From: Miscanthus floridulus
Lineage: Eukaryota > Streptophyta > Magnoliopsida > Poales > Poaceae
DNA: 64,000 nt
NCBI RefSeq assembly: GCF_019320115.1
Contig: NC_089584.1
Location: 99,683,792-99,747,791, forward strand
Direction: 5' to 3'
In this document: positions 44,086 through 56,000 of the stretch, in pieces
Position numbering within the stretch: position 1 is the stretch's first letter
Layout of the letters: every line of letters begins with the position of its first letter
Position numbers and translations under genes: made by a program
The notes under the pieces: generated by a model
Told to the model about the DNA's origin: nothing
The model's input: only the letters and a program-made list of their open reading frames with translations
Databases searched by the model: none

Positions 44086-44860
44086 ACTTCAATACTTTCA
44101 TCTAAATGGAAAGAGAACTAAAATACATGGCTCCTCTTGATATATTGGTGGTTGTTGGCCTTCGTGCCCATGTTTGGTATATATGTGGTTGTTGGCCTTT
44201 ATGCCATGTTTTTTGTAGGTTTTGGGAACCTCCCCGTGCAGGGGAGGTGCTACCGAAATTTTGAGTCGACACTAACCATTTTTGCCCTTTTTTGTAGGAC
44301 CTGTGGGAGGGACTCGGTGACCCCGATCATCTTTGTCGGTGTTGCGGGTCTTCCTACACTGTGTCGACTCGCCACTGCACCGACTCTCCACCGCCCCGCT
44401 ACCCTGACCTCACCGGCACCCTAGGTATAACCCCTCTATCCATATGTGGTCTTTCGTCACGTAACCTAGTTAGGTGTCTCCCATCCAAAAGAGATACGGT
44501 TGGAGGTATACAGATCTTTGTATATCTGCGACCGTATCTGTTTCGAATTGTCCACGTTTTTTGGACAGCCCACGAATGTGTAGATAAGTTAGTTTCCATG
44601 GTCCGCTCTAGTCCGAGATGGTGTTTCGGCATCACCCCTGTTGTTCTCTAGATACACACTCTCCCTTGCAGGACGTGCATCGGGAGAACAACGGGGAGGT
44701 GCTGCCGAAATTCTATCTCGGATAGGGAGCGGAGCATGGAAACTAACCTCATCTACGCATCCGCGGGTGGGATTAGGACCTATCCTCACCTATTAGAGAG
44801 TAGGAGCACCGCGTAGATGCAATTGATGGTTACATTACTATGTTCTGTATATGTGGAAGG
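44086..44860. other. CACTA 5' non-coding region
   Basis: No convincing coding sequence. It holds a short inverted pair around 44610-44730 (GTTTCGGCA.. / ..TGCCGAAAT and CATGGTCCGCTC / GAGCGGAGCATGG), which may be an independent fold-back. Confidence 0.4.
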
Positions 44861-45943
44861 ATGGAAGACCGTCAGTGGATGTACACAGGCCAGAGAAGCA
44901 GGAGTGACTTTGACATCGAGTGGGTGAATGGGACAGATGCTTTCTTGGAACATGCATAGAGCTCGGGTGTAGCTAAAGGACATTCTAAACTTTGGTGTCC
45001 CTGTAGCAAATGTGACAACAACAGAAGGGTAGACAAGGTGACCATGGGTAAACATCTTGTGTACAATGGTTATACGGCTGGCTACCACCGGTGGATCCAC
45101 CATGGTGAAGCAGATCGTATAAGAGCGGAGGTGGTGAGACCACACCTCGAGGCTTTTGATGATGATGCCGGAGTAGCAGACATGCTAGATGACACTCACC
45201 AAGCTCACTTCGCAGAAGGATGTGAGAAGGAGGAGATGGAGGAAGCCGCTAAGGCCTTCTATGAAATGTTGGACTCGGCACAGAAACCCCTTCATGAGAG
45301 TACAACGGTTTCTCAGCTGGATGCCATTGGACGTGTTATGGGGTTGAAGGCTGAGTTAAATCTGAGTCGCGAAGGCTTTGATAAGATGTTGGTCGTGTTT
45401 GGCAGCATGCTACCGGAGAAGCACATTCTGCCAAAGAACTTGCATGAGTCACAGAAACTACTTCGTATGCTTAAGATGCCATATGACAAGATACATGTTT
45501 GTCCGAAGGGGTGCGTCTTATTTAGGAAAGATCACAAGGATGCAAAGTACTGTCCGAAGTGTAAATCCTTAAGGTACCTGGAGGTAGACTCTGGAGATGG
45601 CCAGAAGAGGCAGCTTACGATCCCCACGAAAGTCCTACGGCACCTTCCGTTTGTGTTGAGGATCCAACGGCTTTTCATGACCGAGGAATCCACAAAACAG
45701 ATGACATGGCATAAAGAAGGTGTACGCTACAAGCCATGGACGATGGTGCATCTGTCTGATGTCGAAGCATGGATGTACTTTAATGACAAACATCCTGACA
45801 AAGCTGCTGAGGCTCGTAATGTACATGTCGCGCTGGCAACAGATGGGTTCAATCCTTATGGACAGTTGTCTGCCCCATACACATGTTGGCCCATGTTTGT
45901 TATCCCCCTGAATCTCCCCCATGGCATCTCCTTCCAAACATGA
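44861..45943 (+). pseudogene. CACTA TNP2-type transposase, C-terminally truncated
   Basis: ATG 44861 opens a frame to 45943 with one TAG at 44957. The N-terminus is the transposase-associated domain (WMYTGQRS, WVNGTDAFLEHA, WCPCSKCDN, HLVYNGYTAGYHRWIHHGE). An acidic linker follows, then the start of the TNP2 domain (CPKGCVLFRKDH, AKYCPKCKSLRY, VLRIQRLFM, ATDGFNPYGQLSAPYTCWP, VIPLNLP). It ends right after this last block, where normal TNP2 proteins go on for several hundred residues with the catalytic region. The following DNA belongs to the second gene, so an internal deletion removed the remainder. It would cut the TIR ends if whole. Confidence 0.9.
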
Positions 45944-48100
45944 GGTCAGAGGAGGAGGACCAGGGTCAGTAGGAGGCAGCGGACTCCTTCCCCGCCACCT
46001 TCAGACGAGGTGATGGAGGAGGAGCATGTGACGGCCACGCCCGAGGACGAGGTTGAGGATGAGGACGTCCGACAGACCTAGGACGAGGCAGCCGAGGACG
46101 AGGCCGCCGAGGGCGACAGTTCCGCTACCCCGACTATCTACCAGCGAGGTCCCACGAGCCTCCCTCAGCCACCGCTTCCTCACAACCGGGCACTGATTCG
46201 CCCTATGGCGAAGAGGTAAGTAACTATAGATGTTATCACAACTACTTCATATGGTAATGTTGGAAATCAAAAGAGGAACTGATAAATTTTCTTAATCACT
46301 TGTGTAGGGCCTGGTTGGTTTTGTCGGGTACTTCTTCACGCTCCCCGCGAGCATCCTTGGTGTTTTGTGCAGGAAATGGTACCCTGGCCTTGTGAACATG
46401 TCCGAGGACATGCGGGAGCTGGCCTACACGTGGGACAGGTACCAGTTGGCCCCTGACGACATGTACCGCAACAAGCAGGAGCGGGTACTAGCGGAGTTTT
46501 GGGTAAGTCTCTCTCGCACAACATTTTCATTGGGCAAGTCTTTTATTAAAATAATGAATGGATACATTGGTTTTGTATGCAGATGTATTTCAAGCCGGAA
46601 GAAGGACTTGAGGCCCGGGCAGATCAGGTGGCTGCCGCCGCCTGTAGAAAGTACTTCACCGACATGCACCACGAGGCACGCGTGTAGGCCCACAGAGACT
46701 ACTACGCCGTGGTGTTGAAGCAGTCCATCAGCAAGCCTGATGCAAGACAGGTGGAGCTGTACCGGGCCCAGTACCTTGAGGTAGACGAAAAACATTAATA
46801 ATGATTCATTTTGAGATTAAGTTGGTTTAATTTTATCTTTTTCTATGTCAAATAATCGATGACTTATAGGTGGTTCCCTGGTGGTGCTGATCCCACTCCT
46901 TGTGCTAGGAGATGATCGTGGACAGGTGGTTGTCCAACGACTTTGCTGAGAACCACTCGAGGCAGTGGGACCAGCGTCTGCTGAGGCGAGGTGCTACTCA
47001 CCATCAAGGCAGCCGCAGCCTCCTGGCCTACAAACAAGCATATGTAAGTGATTTCTTTTATCTTATTTGACGCTGAGTTCTGCCTTATTTCTCACCATCT
47101 TGCCATCTTACTCGTAGGAGGCTGCACACCCAGGCGTGGAGGTCTCGGAGTTCTCTGCGTGGGCTATGTCCCACATGGGCAGGGCGTCTTCCTCTATCTC
47201 CTTCGACCCGTCTGCCCCGCGCGAGGTGTACTCTGACCCGACCGTGCACACTAAGGTCCAAGAGTACACCTCAAAGGTGAGGGAGGTCCATGGGGAAGAT
47301 TACGATATGCGCACTAAGCCCATTGATGCAGAGACCATCATGAGGCTAGGAGGAGGCAAGAAGCATGGGCAGCTATGGATTGCAGACGGCGCCATCGACT
47401 CCACCACTGTTCCCTCTCTCGACGTGCTCCGAGCACGGAGCACGAGCTCTAGCCTGCCCATATGCCCACGGCCTAGTCCGTCACTGCAGCGGGTCGACGC
47501 TCTCGAGGTACGTCCTGTTTTACTCATCGTACGTTCATCTTTGCACACCTAAGTTACATTTGCATTACTGAAATATTGAAGTTTGTATTGCAGGCCGAGC
47601 TGCAGGCCCAGAAGCTCATGGTCGAGGCTTAGAGCGCGCAACTGCAGGCCCAGAGGGAAGCGTTCGCGGCCCAGGAGAGGAGGATGCAAGAAATGGAGGC
47701 CTTCATGCAGAGTGTCCAGCAAGGGAGTGTACATTTGCCGTTGGCAGCACCTCCACCGCCTACTCCTACAGCCACTCCTGTAAGTATGAAAATTCACTCT
47801 TACTAGATGCTTCCTTGACATACAACCATGGTTGACATACAAACTTACTAGATGCTTGACATAGAAACTTACTAGATGCTTGACATAGAAACTTACTACA
47901 TGCTTGCACTAGCTATGACATACACCAATGCTTCACATAGAAACTTACTAGATGAATCTCACACATGCAACCTCTTATCCTTTTTGCAGCTTCCGTCGGC
48001 GGGTTCGAATAACCCCGCTAATGCGTCACCGAATGAACCATCGTGTCATAGGCCGTTTTTTGAGGAGTTGTGCTTCGTCATGTGCTTGGACTTGAGCTTC
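45944..48100 (+). pseudogene. Second CACTA gene (Transposase_24-like), multi-exon
   Basis: Predicted exons: about 45950-46215, about 46314-46502, 46583-46780, 46909-47043, 47118-47507, 47594-47779 and 47990 to about 48100, with consensus GT-AG borders. Recognisable words: an acidic first exon, MRELAYTWDRYQLAPDDMYRNKQERVLAEFW, KYFTDMHHEARV, FAENHSRQWDQRLLRR, SEFSAWAMSHMGRAS, VYSDPTVHTKVQEYTSKV, and a Gln-rich helix (AQLQAQREAFAAQERR). This is the layout of the TNPA-position gene in grass CACTA elements, thought to bind subterminal repeats. TAG stops in exons 1, 3 and 6 (46687 and 47630 among them) inactivate it. Confidence 0.75.
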
Positions 48101-48349
48101 ACTTGTGGTTGTGACTTGTGCTTTGACTTGATGGACTGTGTTTGTGAATTTATGACTTGTGGTTGTGATATTTGACTTGTGGTTGCGATATGTTGTTATT
48201 TGAGTTGTGGGTGTGATATAATGTGTGAAAATGGTTTCGTTGTGATATATATGTGATTATTGTGATGTTTGTGATATATATGTGACATGTGATATATATT
48301 TGAACTGTTTGTGTCAGTGGAATGCAAAAAACAAAAAAAAATTGCAGTT

Positions 48350-48860
48350 TCGGTTGATTTGCCGAGTGCAATGGTCATGACACTCGGCAAAGCTGGGAAA
48401 CTTTGCCGAGTGCCAGGACATTGCACTCGGCAAAGATTTTTTTTTAAAAAAAAAGCAAAAAATCTTTGCCGAGTGCCAAGCTGGGGAGGCACTCAGCAAA
48501 GAGTTTTTTAAAAAAAAAATAAAAATGTCTTTGCCGAGTGCCTTGCCGCCGTGGCACTCGGCAAAGAGTTTTTGAAAAAAAATAAAAAATGTCTTTGCCG
48601 AGTGCCCAAACTGTCGACACTCGGCAAAGACGCCATCAACGGAGCAGCGCCGTTGGCGGCTACTTTTCTTTGTCGAGCGCCGCCGTTGGCCCTCGGAAAA
48701 TGATTTGCCGAGTGCCCGACAACTGGCCCTCGGCAAAGAGCCTCTTTGCCGTTAAATTTTTTTCCGAGGGCTCTTTGCCGAGGGCGGCGCTCGGCAAAGC
48801 CTTTGCCGAGGGCTTTTAGGCCTTTGCCGAGTGCCCTGGGCCCTCGGCAAAGATGCTCTG
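48350..48860. repeat. 3' subterminal TTTGCCGAG repeats of the CACTA element
   Basis: Paired TTTGCCGAGTGCC / GGCACTCGGCAAA words forming six or more stem-loops with A-rich or T-rich spacers, ending at the terminal repeat. Confidence 0.9.
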
Positions 48861-48873
48861 TCCGGTAGTGCAC

Positions 48874-50448
48874 CCAAATCCATGTATACATTTCCTTTCC
48901 ACGGTTTGGGTGGGTCTAGAACAGGTGGGTTGGGTGGGTTTCATAACCCATGCACAGGGCTAGATCCAGGAGAAGGAGGCCTACCTCGTCGGATCCGCCA
49001 TGGCCACCGCGGGCGCGAGTAGGAGGGAGGAGCTCGGCGTGAGTGGGGATGCGGGCGCGGGGATGGCCAGCTTTCCTCCACCCAAACCTTTCCAAGCCCG
49101 TCGGAGTTGGAAAGATGAGAGGGGGAGCTCGTCGGAACCCTAAAGAGTAGATCTAGGAGGAGGAGGAGGAGGAGGAGGAGGAGGAGGAGGAGAAGGCCTA
49201 CCTCGACGGATCCGCCATGGCCGCCACCGGCGCAAGTATGAGGAAGGAGCTCGGCGGGGGTGGGGGCGCGGGCGCGGGCGCGGGGAGGATCTCACCGGGC
49301 GTGGCCGCGGGGAGGACCTTGTCGGGATCTCGCCGGACACATAAAGAGAGTGGTGGGGGAGGATAAAGTGCAGAAGTGCAGGGTAAAGAAGTCATTACCA
49401 AAAAAGTTTCTCAATCCTTCTATGTTTTCTTATCCACGTGGTTTCTCATTTCCTTATTTGTTTTCCAATCCACGGTAGTTTCTCATTCTTTATTGTTTTC
49501 TGATTTTTCTAGCAGCACAACTTTAATTTCTGATTTTTTGTTTTCCACCGGCAACTTTTCTTTTCCTGGTTATGGATTCTATTTTGTGTTTAGTTTTTTT
49601 AACGAATTTCGTGGTTTTGGAATTGGTTTTTGTTTTCTAATTTTTTTCTAACGGCAAGATTTTTTTTCCTATTCTATTTTTTACTTTTTTTGTTTTGTTT
49701 TTATATTTATTTTCAGCAACGTTATAAAGTCTTATTCCACGACACTTTTCCTATTCTATTTTTCATTTTCTTATTTTTCTTTCTAACAATGTTATAGACT
49801 ATAATTCTAAGACGCACCAAACGACAGTACCGAGTCCTTTTCCTACAACGTATTGAAATAGATGAGTATCACCAAACTTTGAACCGCAAATCGTTCAGCT
49901 AACAACGTAATAACATCTTCCGTTGTAGAAGCCTTTTCATCTTCCGCCTGGGCCATGGGATTCCCATCACGTGGAATCGTGGACATGGCCCAATAGGCAA
50001 GTGCGGAAATTCGCAAAAAAAAAGGCAATTGCGGACGTACGGTAATACTACTCTCCCTGACGAATAATTTTCTTCTTCGTTTTCGTCGGTCCTCGACTCC
50101 TCGCAAAAAAAAAAAGAAAAAAAAAGAAAGAAAAGAGACGCAAAAGCTCCGCCATGGCTGCCAGGGCCCGTCGGAGCTGGGATCCGAGGGCTTGCCGGTG
50201 GGGAGGTCTGGCAGACGCCAGAGCTCGCCATATTGGTAGATCCACCCCTGGCGTGATTCAAGCTTCAACCTCTTTGCCAGCAGCAGCTAGGGTGCATGCC
50301 GTACTCTACTTAGCTTGACGACAGCACACACAACCTAGTTGTCGGAGGTGAGCAACAAGGTAGCGCACGGGTAGTGGAACTAGCAGCACGTGAGACTTCA
50401 CGCGTCAAGGAGAATCAGGTATTTGAGGGAAGGAGAGGTACTAGGGGA
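48874..50448. other. Unclassified DNA with GGA microsatellite and T-rich stretch
   Basis: 48900-49150 is GC-rich with GGGTGGGTTGGGTGGG words and partially repeats at 49195-49330. A (GGA)n tract lies at 49155-49193. 49390-49850 is T-rich with TTTCTCATT repeats. A/T tracts are at 50014-50024 and 50104-50132. Short minus-strand frames near 49843-50268 have no recognisable domain. Confidence 0.4.
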
Positions 50449-50656
50449 GTTGCATCTAGGATGACAATCCCATCTGCGGGTATTATATCCGATGGGTATG
50501 GACATGGGTACAAAATTTTATCCTACGTATAGGTACAAGATTCTAACCGCGGGGCGCAGGTATATCACTTCACCCGTTATTAGTACTAAAAATACAAAGG
50601 AAATACATCTATTCTAGTGATAATCTAATCACAGGTACGCGATGAGTGTAGATACC

Positions 50657-51815
50657 TGTCGGGGTTATGATACTCAAGACACCGATTAGTCAGCCGCTCG
50701 GACGGCCCACGACACACAAGCTAGTACAAGCCCAAGCAACCGTGGTCTAACTAAGCTATATAGGCCTGGGCCAAGTGCTGGGACAAGGAGTCGGCCACGA
50801 CCTCTTTTCTCTCCCTTCACCACACGTTGCCTAGCTCCGCACGACCTCTCCTCCGTCCTGACCCCTGTGAGGAATGGAGAGGGGTCAAGCTCCACCAAGT
50901 ACGACTGTCTTGATAGGGACAGGCACACCCGCTCAGTCCGCCAGGACCGAAGGGACATACGTCTTGGAGCAGGTGCCATACCTACACTACGCCGCAGACA
51001 AGACAGGACCGCCTAGCGGTGACGACAGCTATGGTAGCCCACCGTCCAAATGCTGCCCGACGGGATGGGCATACGGCCCCATCCACTACGGGATGGGGCT
51101 CACCACTACGGTCATGACTTTCAAGGCCAACCGAGCCAATGAAGGACACGACCCCAGAGCTCGGGATCGTGGTTCTCGGCTTCACGACCAGCAAGACAAC
51201 CGACGACCCGAGAGCGGCTACCTACTCATGTACGACGCCCTCGAGAGACCAGAAAACAATGACGAAGGCCATGGCGAGACCAAGTCGCATAGGACAGCTA
51301 TTGAACCACCGACGTGCCAACAGTGCCGCCATGACCGGCACTGTAGCACCACGCCACCCCATGCCGTGACGTGGGCACAAGACCATGACAACAACCATGT
51401 TCGGAGGTACGTTGACGCCAAGACAAGACGGCCATCCTTGCAAGACAGGATAGCTAGTTTCCCCTCTCTCAGGCTCACGACCGCTCAGTCGGGAGAACCT
51501 AACTTTTTATACGTGACCTGGCTCCGGACTCTATATAAGGGCAGCCAAGGCACCCTTCCAAGGGAACGAACTCTCAAGACTTCATTCGGACAGTCTCTCT
51601 CCACTCTCCTACCTCTTACACTCTCCTTGCATACCCCATTGTAAGAACTTTAGATCATTCAACCGAGGAACACGCACTCGACCTTTCTCTGAGGTTGGAC
51701 GTAGGGCTCTGGCCTGAACCAGTATAATTCCTTGTGTCTTGGGATTCTACAATTGTCTTTCTGGAGCAACGCGACATACGTATAAATTCACTCATCGGGT
51801 GACAAAACACCGACA
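50657..51815 (+). mobile_element. Solo Gypsy LTR nested in the hAT MITE
   Basis: 1159 bp from TGTCGGGGTTATGATAC to ACAAAACACCGACA, flanked by ATACC (50652-50656) and ATACT (51816-51820), a 5-bp duplication with one transition. A TATATAA at 51532-51538 marks the LTR promoter. The long plus-strand frame 50874-51644 lies wholly in the LTR and shows no domain, so I do not call it a gene. Confidence 0.87.
51532..51538 (+). promoter_or_regulatory. TATA box of the solo LTR
   Basis: TATATAA followed by GGGCAGCCAAGGCACCC about 280 bp before the LTR end. Confidence 0.6.
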
Positions 51816-51944
51816 ATACTAGAACAAAATCTTACCCATAGATACGGTCGTGGGTATGAGAAAATAGCTGATAGTCAATTTGTCATGGAAGGGTATTTAT
51901 TCCACCTGCATCTTACCCGACCCACTATCATCTCTAGTTGCGTC

Positions 51945-52507
51945 TTCCCCTTATTTGAGGGGAGATGGGGGTAGTTTTTGGTGGCCAGAGGGTTAAGAGG
52001 TTGCTTAGTCTCCCTTAAAATGATAGTTTTATAGGGATGTTGTAACATCATCGGTGTTACATTGTATAGTTTTTGTTAAAACCATGCCATGAGCATCATG
52101 TTTATGTATTATTGCATGTGGTAAAATGAGAAATTAAATTTTATTGCACTAATTCTCAATTTGAGATCTAATTTATTCCTTGTCCAAATACTCTCCAGCA
52201 CAGCTCTCACTATTGTCATCCTGATCCAACTCCATCTCTCACTATTTCATCTCCTTCTTGATCCCCGGAGCACGCCCTCAGCACACTCATAGAGCAAGCC
52301 CGCGTAGCACGCTTGCAGTACCCTTCACTGGCAAGTTTCGCCATAGTGTCATTATTTCGCCGTGTCATGAATGGCGAGTTAGGCAGCAGCCTCTAGCGTG
52401 TTGCACACGCTCTTCAGCAAACGAAGATGACCGACCACAGCAGCTCGTAGAAATTCGTGTGCCATCCATTAATGCCTTGCTGTAGGGCTGCACGTTCTTA
52501 CCCTGTG
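51945..52507. other. Unclassified DNA
   Basis: No domain or repeat recognised. A T-rich stretch (52010-52200) is followed by mixed sequence up to the Gypsy LTR. Confidence 0.4.
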
Positions 52508-52980
52508 TGTGGGGGTATTAACCCCTATACCCTTACGGCTAAGCTTGGGCTGGCCCAGATCGATGGGTCCGGTCCATCCGAAAGACGACGTGCGGCCCAG
52601 CCAACCTGGTTGGAGTCCCGCGCAAGGAGTCAAGGCGGATTTGGCGATCAAGCAGGATCCTGGTCGGTTAGAATAGGAATCATTATCCGGCCACATATGG
52701 CAATTGTAACTGACTAGGATTAGTTTCCAGATCTGTAACCCTGCCCCCCGGACTATATAAGGCGGGCAGGGGATCCCTCTAAAAAACATCTCTCATTGAC
52801 ATACAGCAATACAAATCAGACGCAGGACGTAGGTATTACGCCTTCTTGGCGGCCGAACCTGGATAAAACCTCGTGTTCGTCTTGCGTCACCGTCTTGTTT
52901 GTGGCTTGCGCATCTATCTGCTGACAATCTACTACCTTGGGCATACCCCTAGGTAGACTGCCGACCATATTTCGTCGACA
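52508..52980 (+). repeat. 5' LTR of the Tat-like Gypsy element
   Basis: Starts TGTGGGGGTATTAACCCC (boundary uncertain by about 4 bases because of a TGTGTG run) and ends TTTCGTCGACA. TATATAA at 52754-52760 is followed by GGCGGGCAGGGGATCCC. Confidence 0.8.
52754..52760 (+). promoter_or_regulatory. TATA box of the Gypsy LTR
   Basis: TATATAA about 220 bp before the LTR end, the same placement as in the 8113 element. Confidence 0.65.
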
Positions 52981-53028
52981 GTGGCGCGCCAGGTAGGGGG
53001 TGTGCGTACTGCTCTCCAAGCAAACAAG

Positions 53029-56000
53029 ATGGTCATCTCCTCCGGTTCCATGGCTATGCCGAGCGGCCTCACGTTCACCGTCGGCCAGATCACATGGACC
53101 ACCGGCTCCGACGACTTTGTCGCCATGACTACGGAGAAGGCGTGGATTCAGTCTGCGCCGACCACTACTTCCTCTGCATCGGCTATGGCTCCGACCACGA
53201 CAGATACGGCTCTGACCACGATGGATCTGGCTCCGACCATGGTACATCTGGCTCCGACCACGCCTACATCGTCTTTAGCCATACCGACAACCCGTCATCC
53301 ACTTCCCCGCTACAAAGGGAAACAGATCGACAACACCGACCTGCTCGATTCCATCGATCGGGTCGGCATCAAACTCGCTGAAACCCTAGCTTTGGTAAGT
53401 ATGATTCAAAGTCAACCTAATGAGCAGGTAACCGCTTCCCACAATAGATCTACCCGACCAGCTCGGACCAGTCGTCCTACACGACTTGGTACAGATCTCG
53501 TGGTCATATCTACTCCTGAGGGGCGCTCCGCTCGTCGCCGGCCAGTCTTCGCGACGGGTCTTCAACTCTCTGAGTACGAAGCCTCGACGGGGAGACACCA
53601 GGCCCAGCCCTATGGCCTACGAAACACTGCCTCCAGCTATGCGTATAACTTACAACGCCGCTTGGATCTGTGTCCTATACACCGACCTCAGCCGAAGCCA
53701 CGCAACTTCGTCAACATGGTCCGGATTGAAGATTATCAAGAAGGATCCGTCCACACAGTCCGAGAGGGCGACTCCAGCTCCTCGTCTGGCATCGCATCTA
53801 ATGCATCTGTCCACATCGAGCTTCAGCGTCACGTAGATGAAGGCGTCAAATACGATCTGGATCTCCCAGACCACGCCCCGGGTTTCCCCCAATTTCCATC
53901 TTTCCCGCCAAGACGAGGGGATTTGATCCATGTTGTCAGCAATGATGAGCCGCCAGCAGTTGGCGAAACAGAACAAGAAAGAACTGCTCGCGAAGAACGC
54001 AATATTGACCGGTTTAATCGCCGATAGATCGAAGCTGAAGCAGACCAGGAGGCACGACGCATAAGGGTCCAGCCACGTGACCTCAACAATGCTTTCGATA
54101 GGGTGGGGGACAAACAAGTCTTCAAGACACCAAGCGCCAATGTAGCCGTCGCCATGGCGACAATGCAGCGGCTACCCAACACTCCCGAGACCCAGGCAGT
54201 TCACGACGACATACAAGCTTATCTGACGGCTGCTATGGCTCAGACCGCAGAGATGATGAATCAAACCCGGGCTCCATCCGTTTCAGTCGAATCAAGCCAC
54301 AGCCGCCAATACTCAAGTCGCTCACAGCCACTCAACCAACGTGGCTCGCGCAACAACGACCCATCGGACAACCGTTAAGGCGGAAACGGTGGTCATGAGG
54401 GTGGTCAGGACGACAACCGCCGCCGGGAGGATAACCGCCACGACGTTCGAGATGACAACCGCCGAGATAACCACGACAATCGCTGTGATAACCACGGTCG
54501 TAGGGCTAATCCAGATGGCAATCGAGATCGCCGCGATGGCAATAACGATCTCCGCCATTACCTCGGTGGACGTGACATGCGCGCTCGCATCAACCAGAGA
54601 GCCAACGATCATGCATCCTATGAAAGCTATCGCCGTATGGAATATGACACTGCCCACGGCCCGCCGGGTTTGAAGCAGTTTACTCCACACCTTCGCCAAG
54701 TCATATGGCCCAAAAATTTCAAACTCGAAAAACTTCAAAAGTACGACGGCAAGGAAAACCCCGAATTATGGGTCATGCTCTATGAGACCGCGTGTAGATC
54801 AGCCATGGCGGACGAACACGTCATGTCTAACTATTTCCCAATCGCTGTTGGCCATGCAGGTCACCAATGGCTGGTCAGCTTGCCTGCAAACTACTTTGAC
54901 TCTTGGTAGGAGCTCAAGCAAGCCTTCATTGACAACTTCATTGCTACTTGTGAACAGCCAGGCAACAAATACGATCTACAACGGATTCGAGATCGAAAAG
55001 ATGAGCCACTACGCGAGTACGTCCGGCGCTTCTCGGAGATGCGCATCAAGGTCCCATCAATCTCCGACAACGAGGCAATCGAGGCTTTCGTCACTGGCCT
55101 CTGCTTCCATGACGCCCTAAGGGACAAGCTCCTCCGCAAGAGACCTAAATCAGTCACAGCGCTCCTGGCCACTGCCAAGAAATACGCGGATGCCGATGAC
55201 GCTAAAAAGATAATTGTTGAAGAAGCAGCAAGGGTTCCATGTTCCGACCACCCCCCACACCACGACGATTACCGCGACAGTCATGGTCGGAACGACAATT
55301 TTGACTGCCACAACCAGCGCAACGACTCCCGCGACCACCGTGACCAACGTAATCAGCGGCGTAACCGCCATGATGATTATAGGAGCAAGCACGCTCGGGA
55401 AGACGACGGCGAGGTCAATACCGTTAAAAAGGGAGGCGGACGTCGTAACTATGAAGACAACTATGCCAAAGCATTGAAGGGGCCCTGCCAGCTCCATCCT
55501 AAGTCGAACCATACCATGGAGAATTGCCGCGTCCTCAAGACTATCTACATGCGTCAACAGGCTCCGGATACGTCCGACAAGCCTAACGGCGTAGGGGAAC
55601 AGCACAACAAAGATAACGACAACGATGATGCAAACCCTCGTCATAAATACGTCAAGCCAACTAATTGCGTACACACCATCATCGGCGGCAAGGTATCCAT
55701 TGAGACCAAACGAGAACGCAAGCTGCTCGCCCGTGCTTGCTTGAACGTGGCAAACACCGACAACCTTCCCACTGATCCGCGGCTCCCTCCGTGGTCTCAC
55801 CGTGAAATCTACTTCAGTAGGAAGGACCAATGGGCCGCCATACCTGAGCCAGGGCATTTTCCCCTGGTCCTCGATCCTTGTATCAACAAGGTTCAATTCG
55901 ACAGAGTACTGATCGACGGCGGCAGCTCCATCGATATACTGTTCAAGAACAGCCTACCTGCCCTAAAAATAGCCCAGGCAGACCTTAAGCCGTATGAGGC

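Larger units (their letters stand above)
41830..48870 (+). mobile_element. CACTA (En/Spm-type) DNA transposon
   Basis: Left end CACTACCAGACATAGCATC and right end (reverse complement) CACTACCGGACAGAGCATC, with the 3-bp duplication CAC on both sides (41827-41829 and 48871-48873). Subterminal regions are packed with TTTGCCGAG / CTCGGCAAA words. Inside are a large hairpin, a GC-rich leader, a truncated TNP2-type transposase and a second transposase-like gene. 7,041 bp. The catalytic part of TNP2 is missing, so the copy is non-autonomous. Confidence 0.93.
50457..51936. mobile_element. hAT-type MITE, split by a solo LTR
   Basis: Ends TAGGATGACAAT and, inverted, TAGAGATGATAGT, close to the TAGGGATGACAA ends of grass hAT elements. 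The 8-bp flanks GTTGCATC (50449-50456) and GTTGCGTC (51937-51944) differ at one base. The interior text (GGGTATGGACATGGGTACAAAATTT) is typical of these MITEs. Without the nested LTR it is about 320 bp. Confidence 0.82.

Noticed and set aside
50874..51644. 256-codon plus-strand ORF
   Set aside because: It lies wholly inside a solo LTR with TSDs, spans the LTR's TATA box and shows no domain.
55150..55896. 248-codon minus-strand ORF opposite the Gypsy protease
   Set aside because: Antisense shadow of the gag-protease frame. The plus strand has the recognisable domains.
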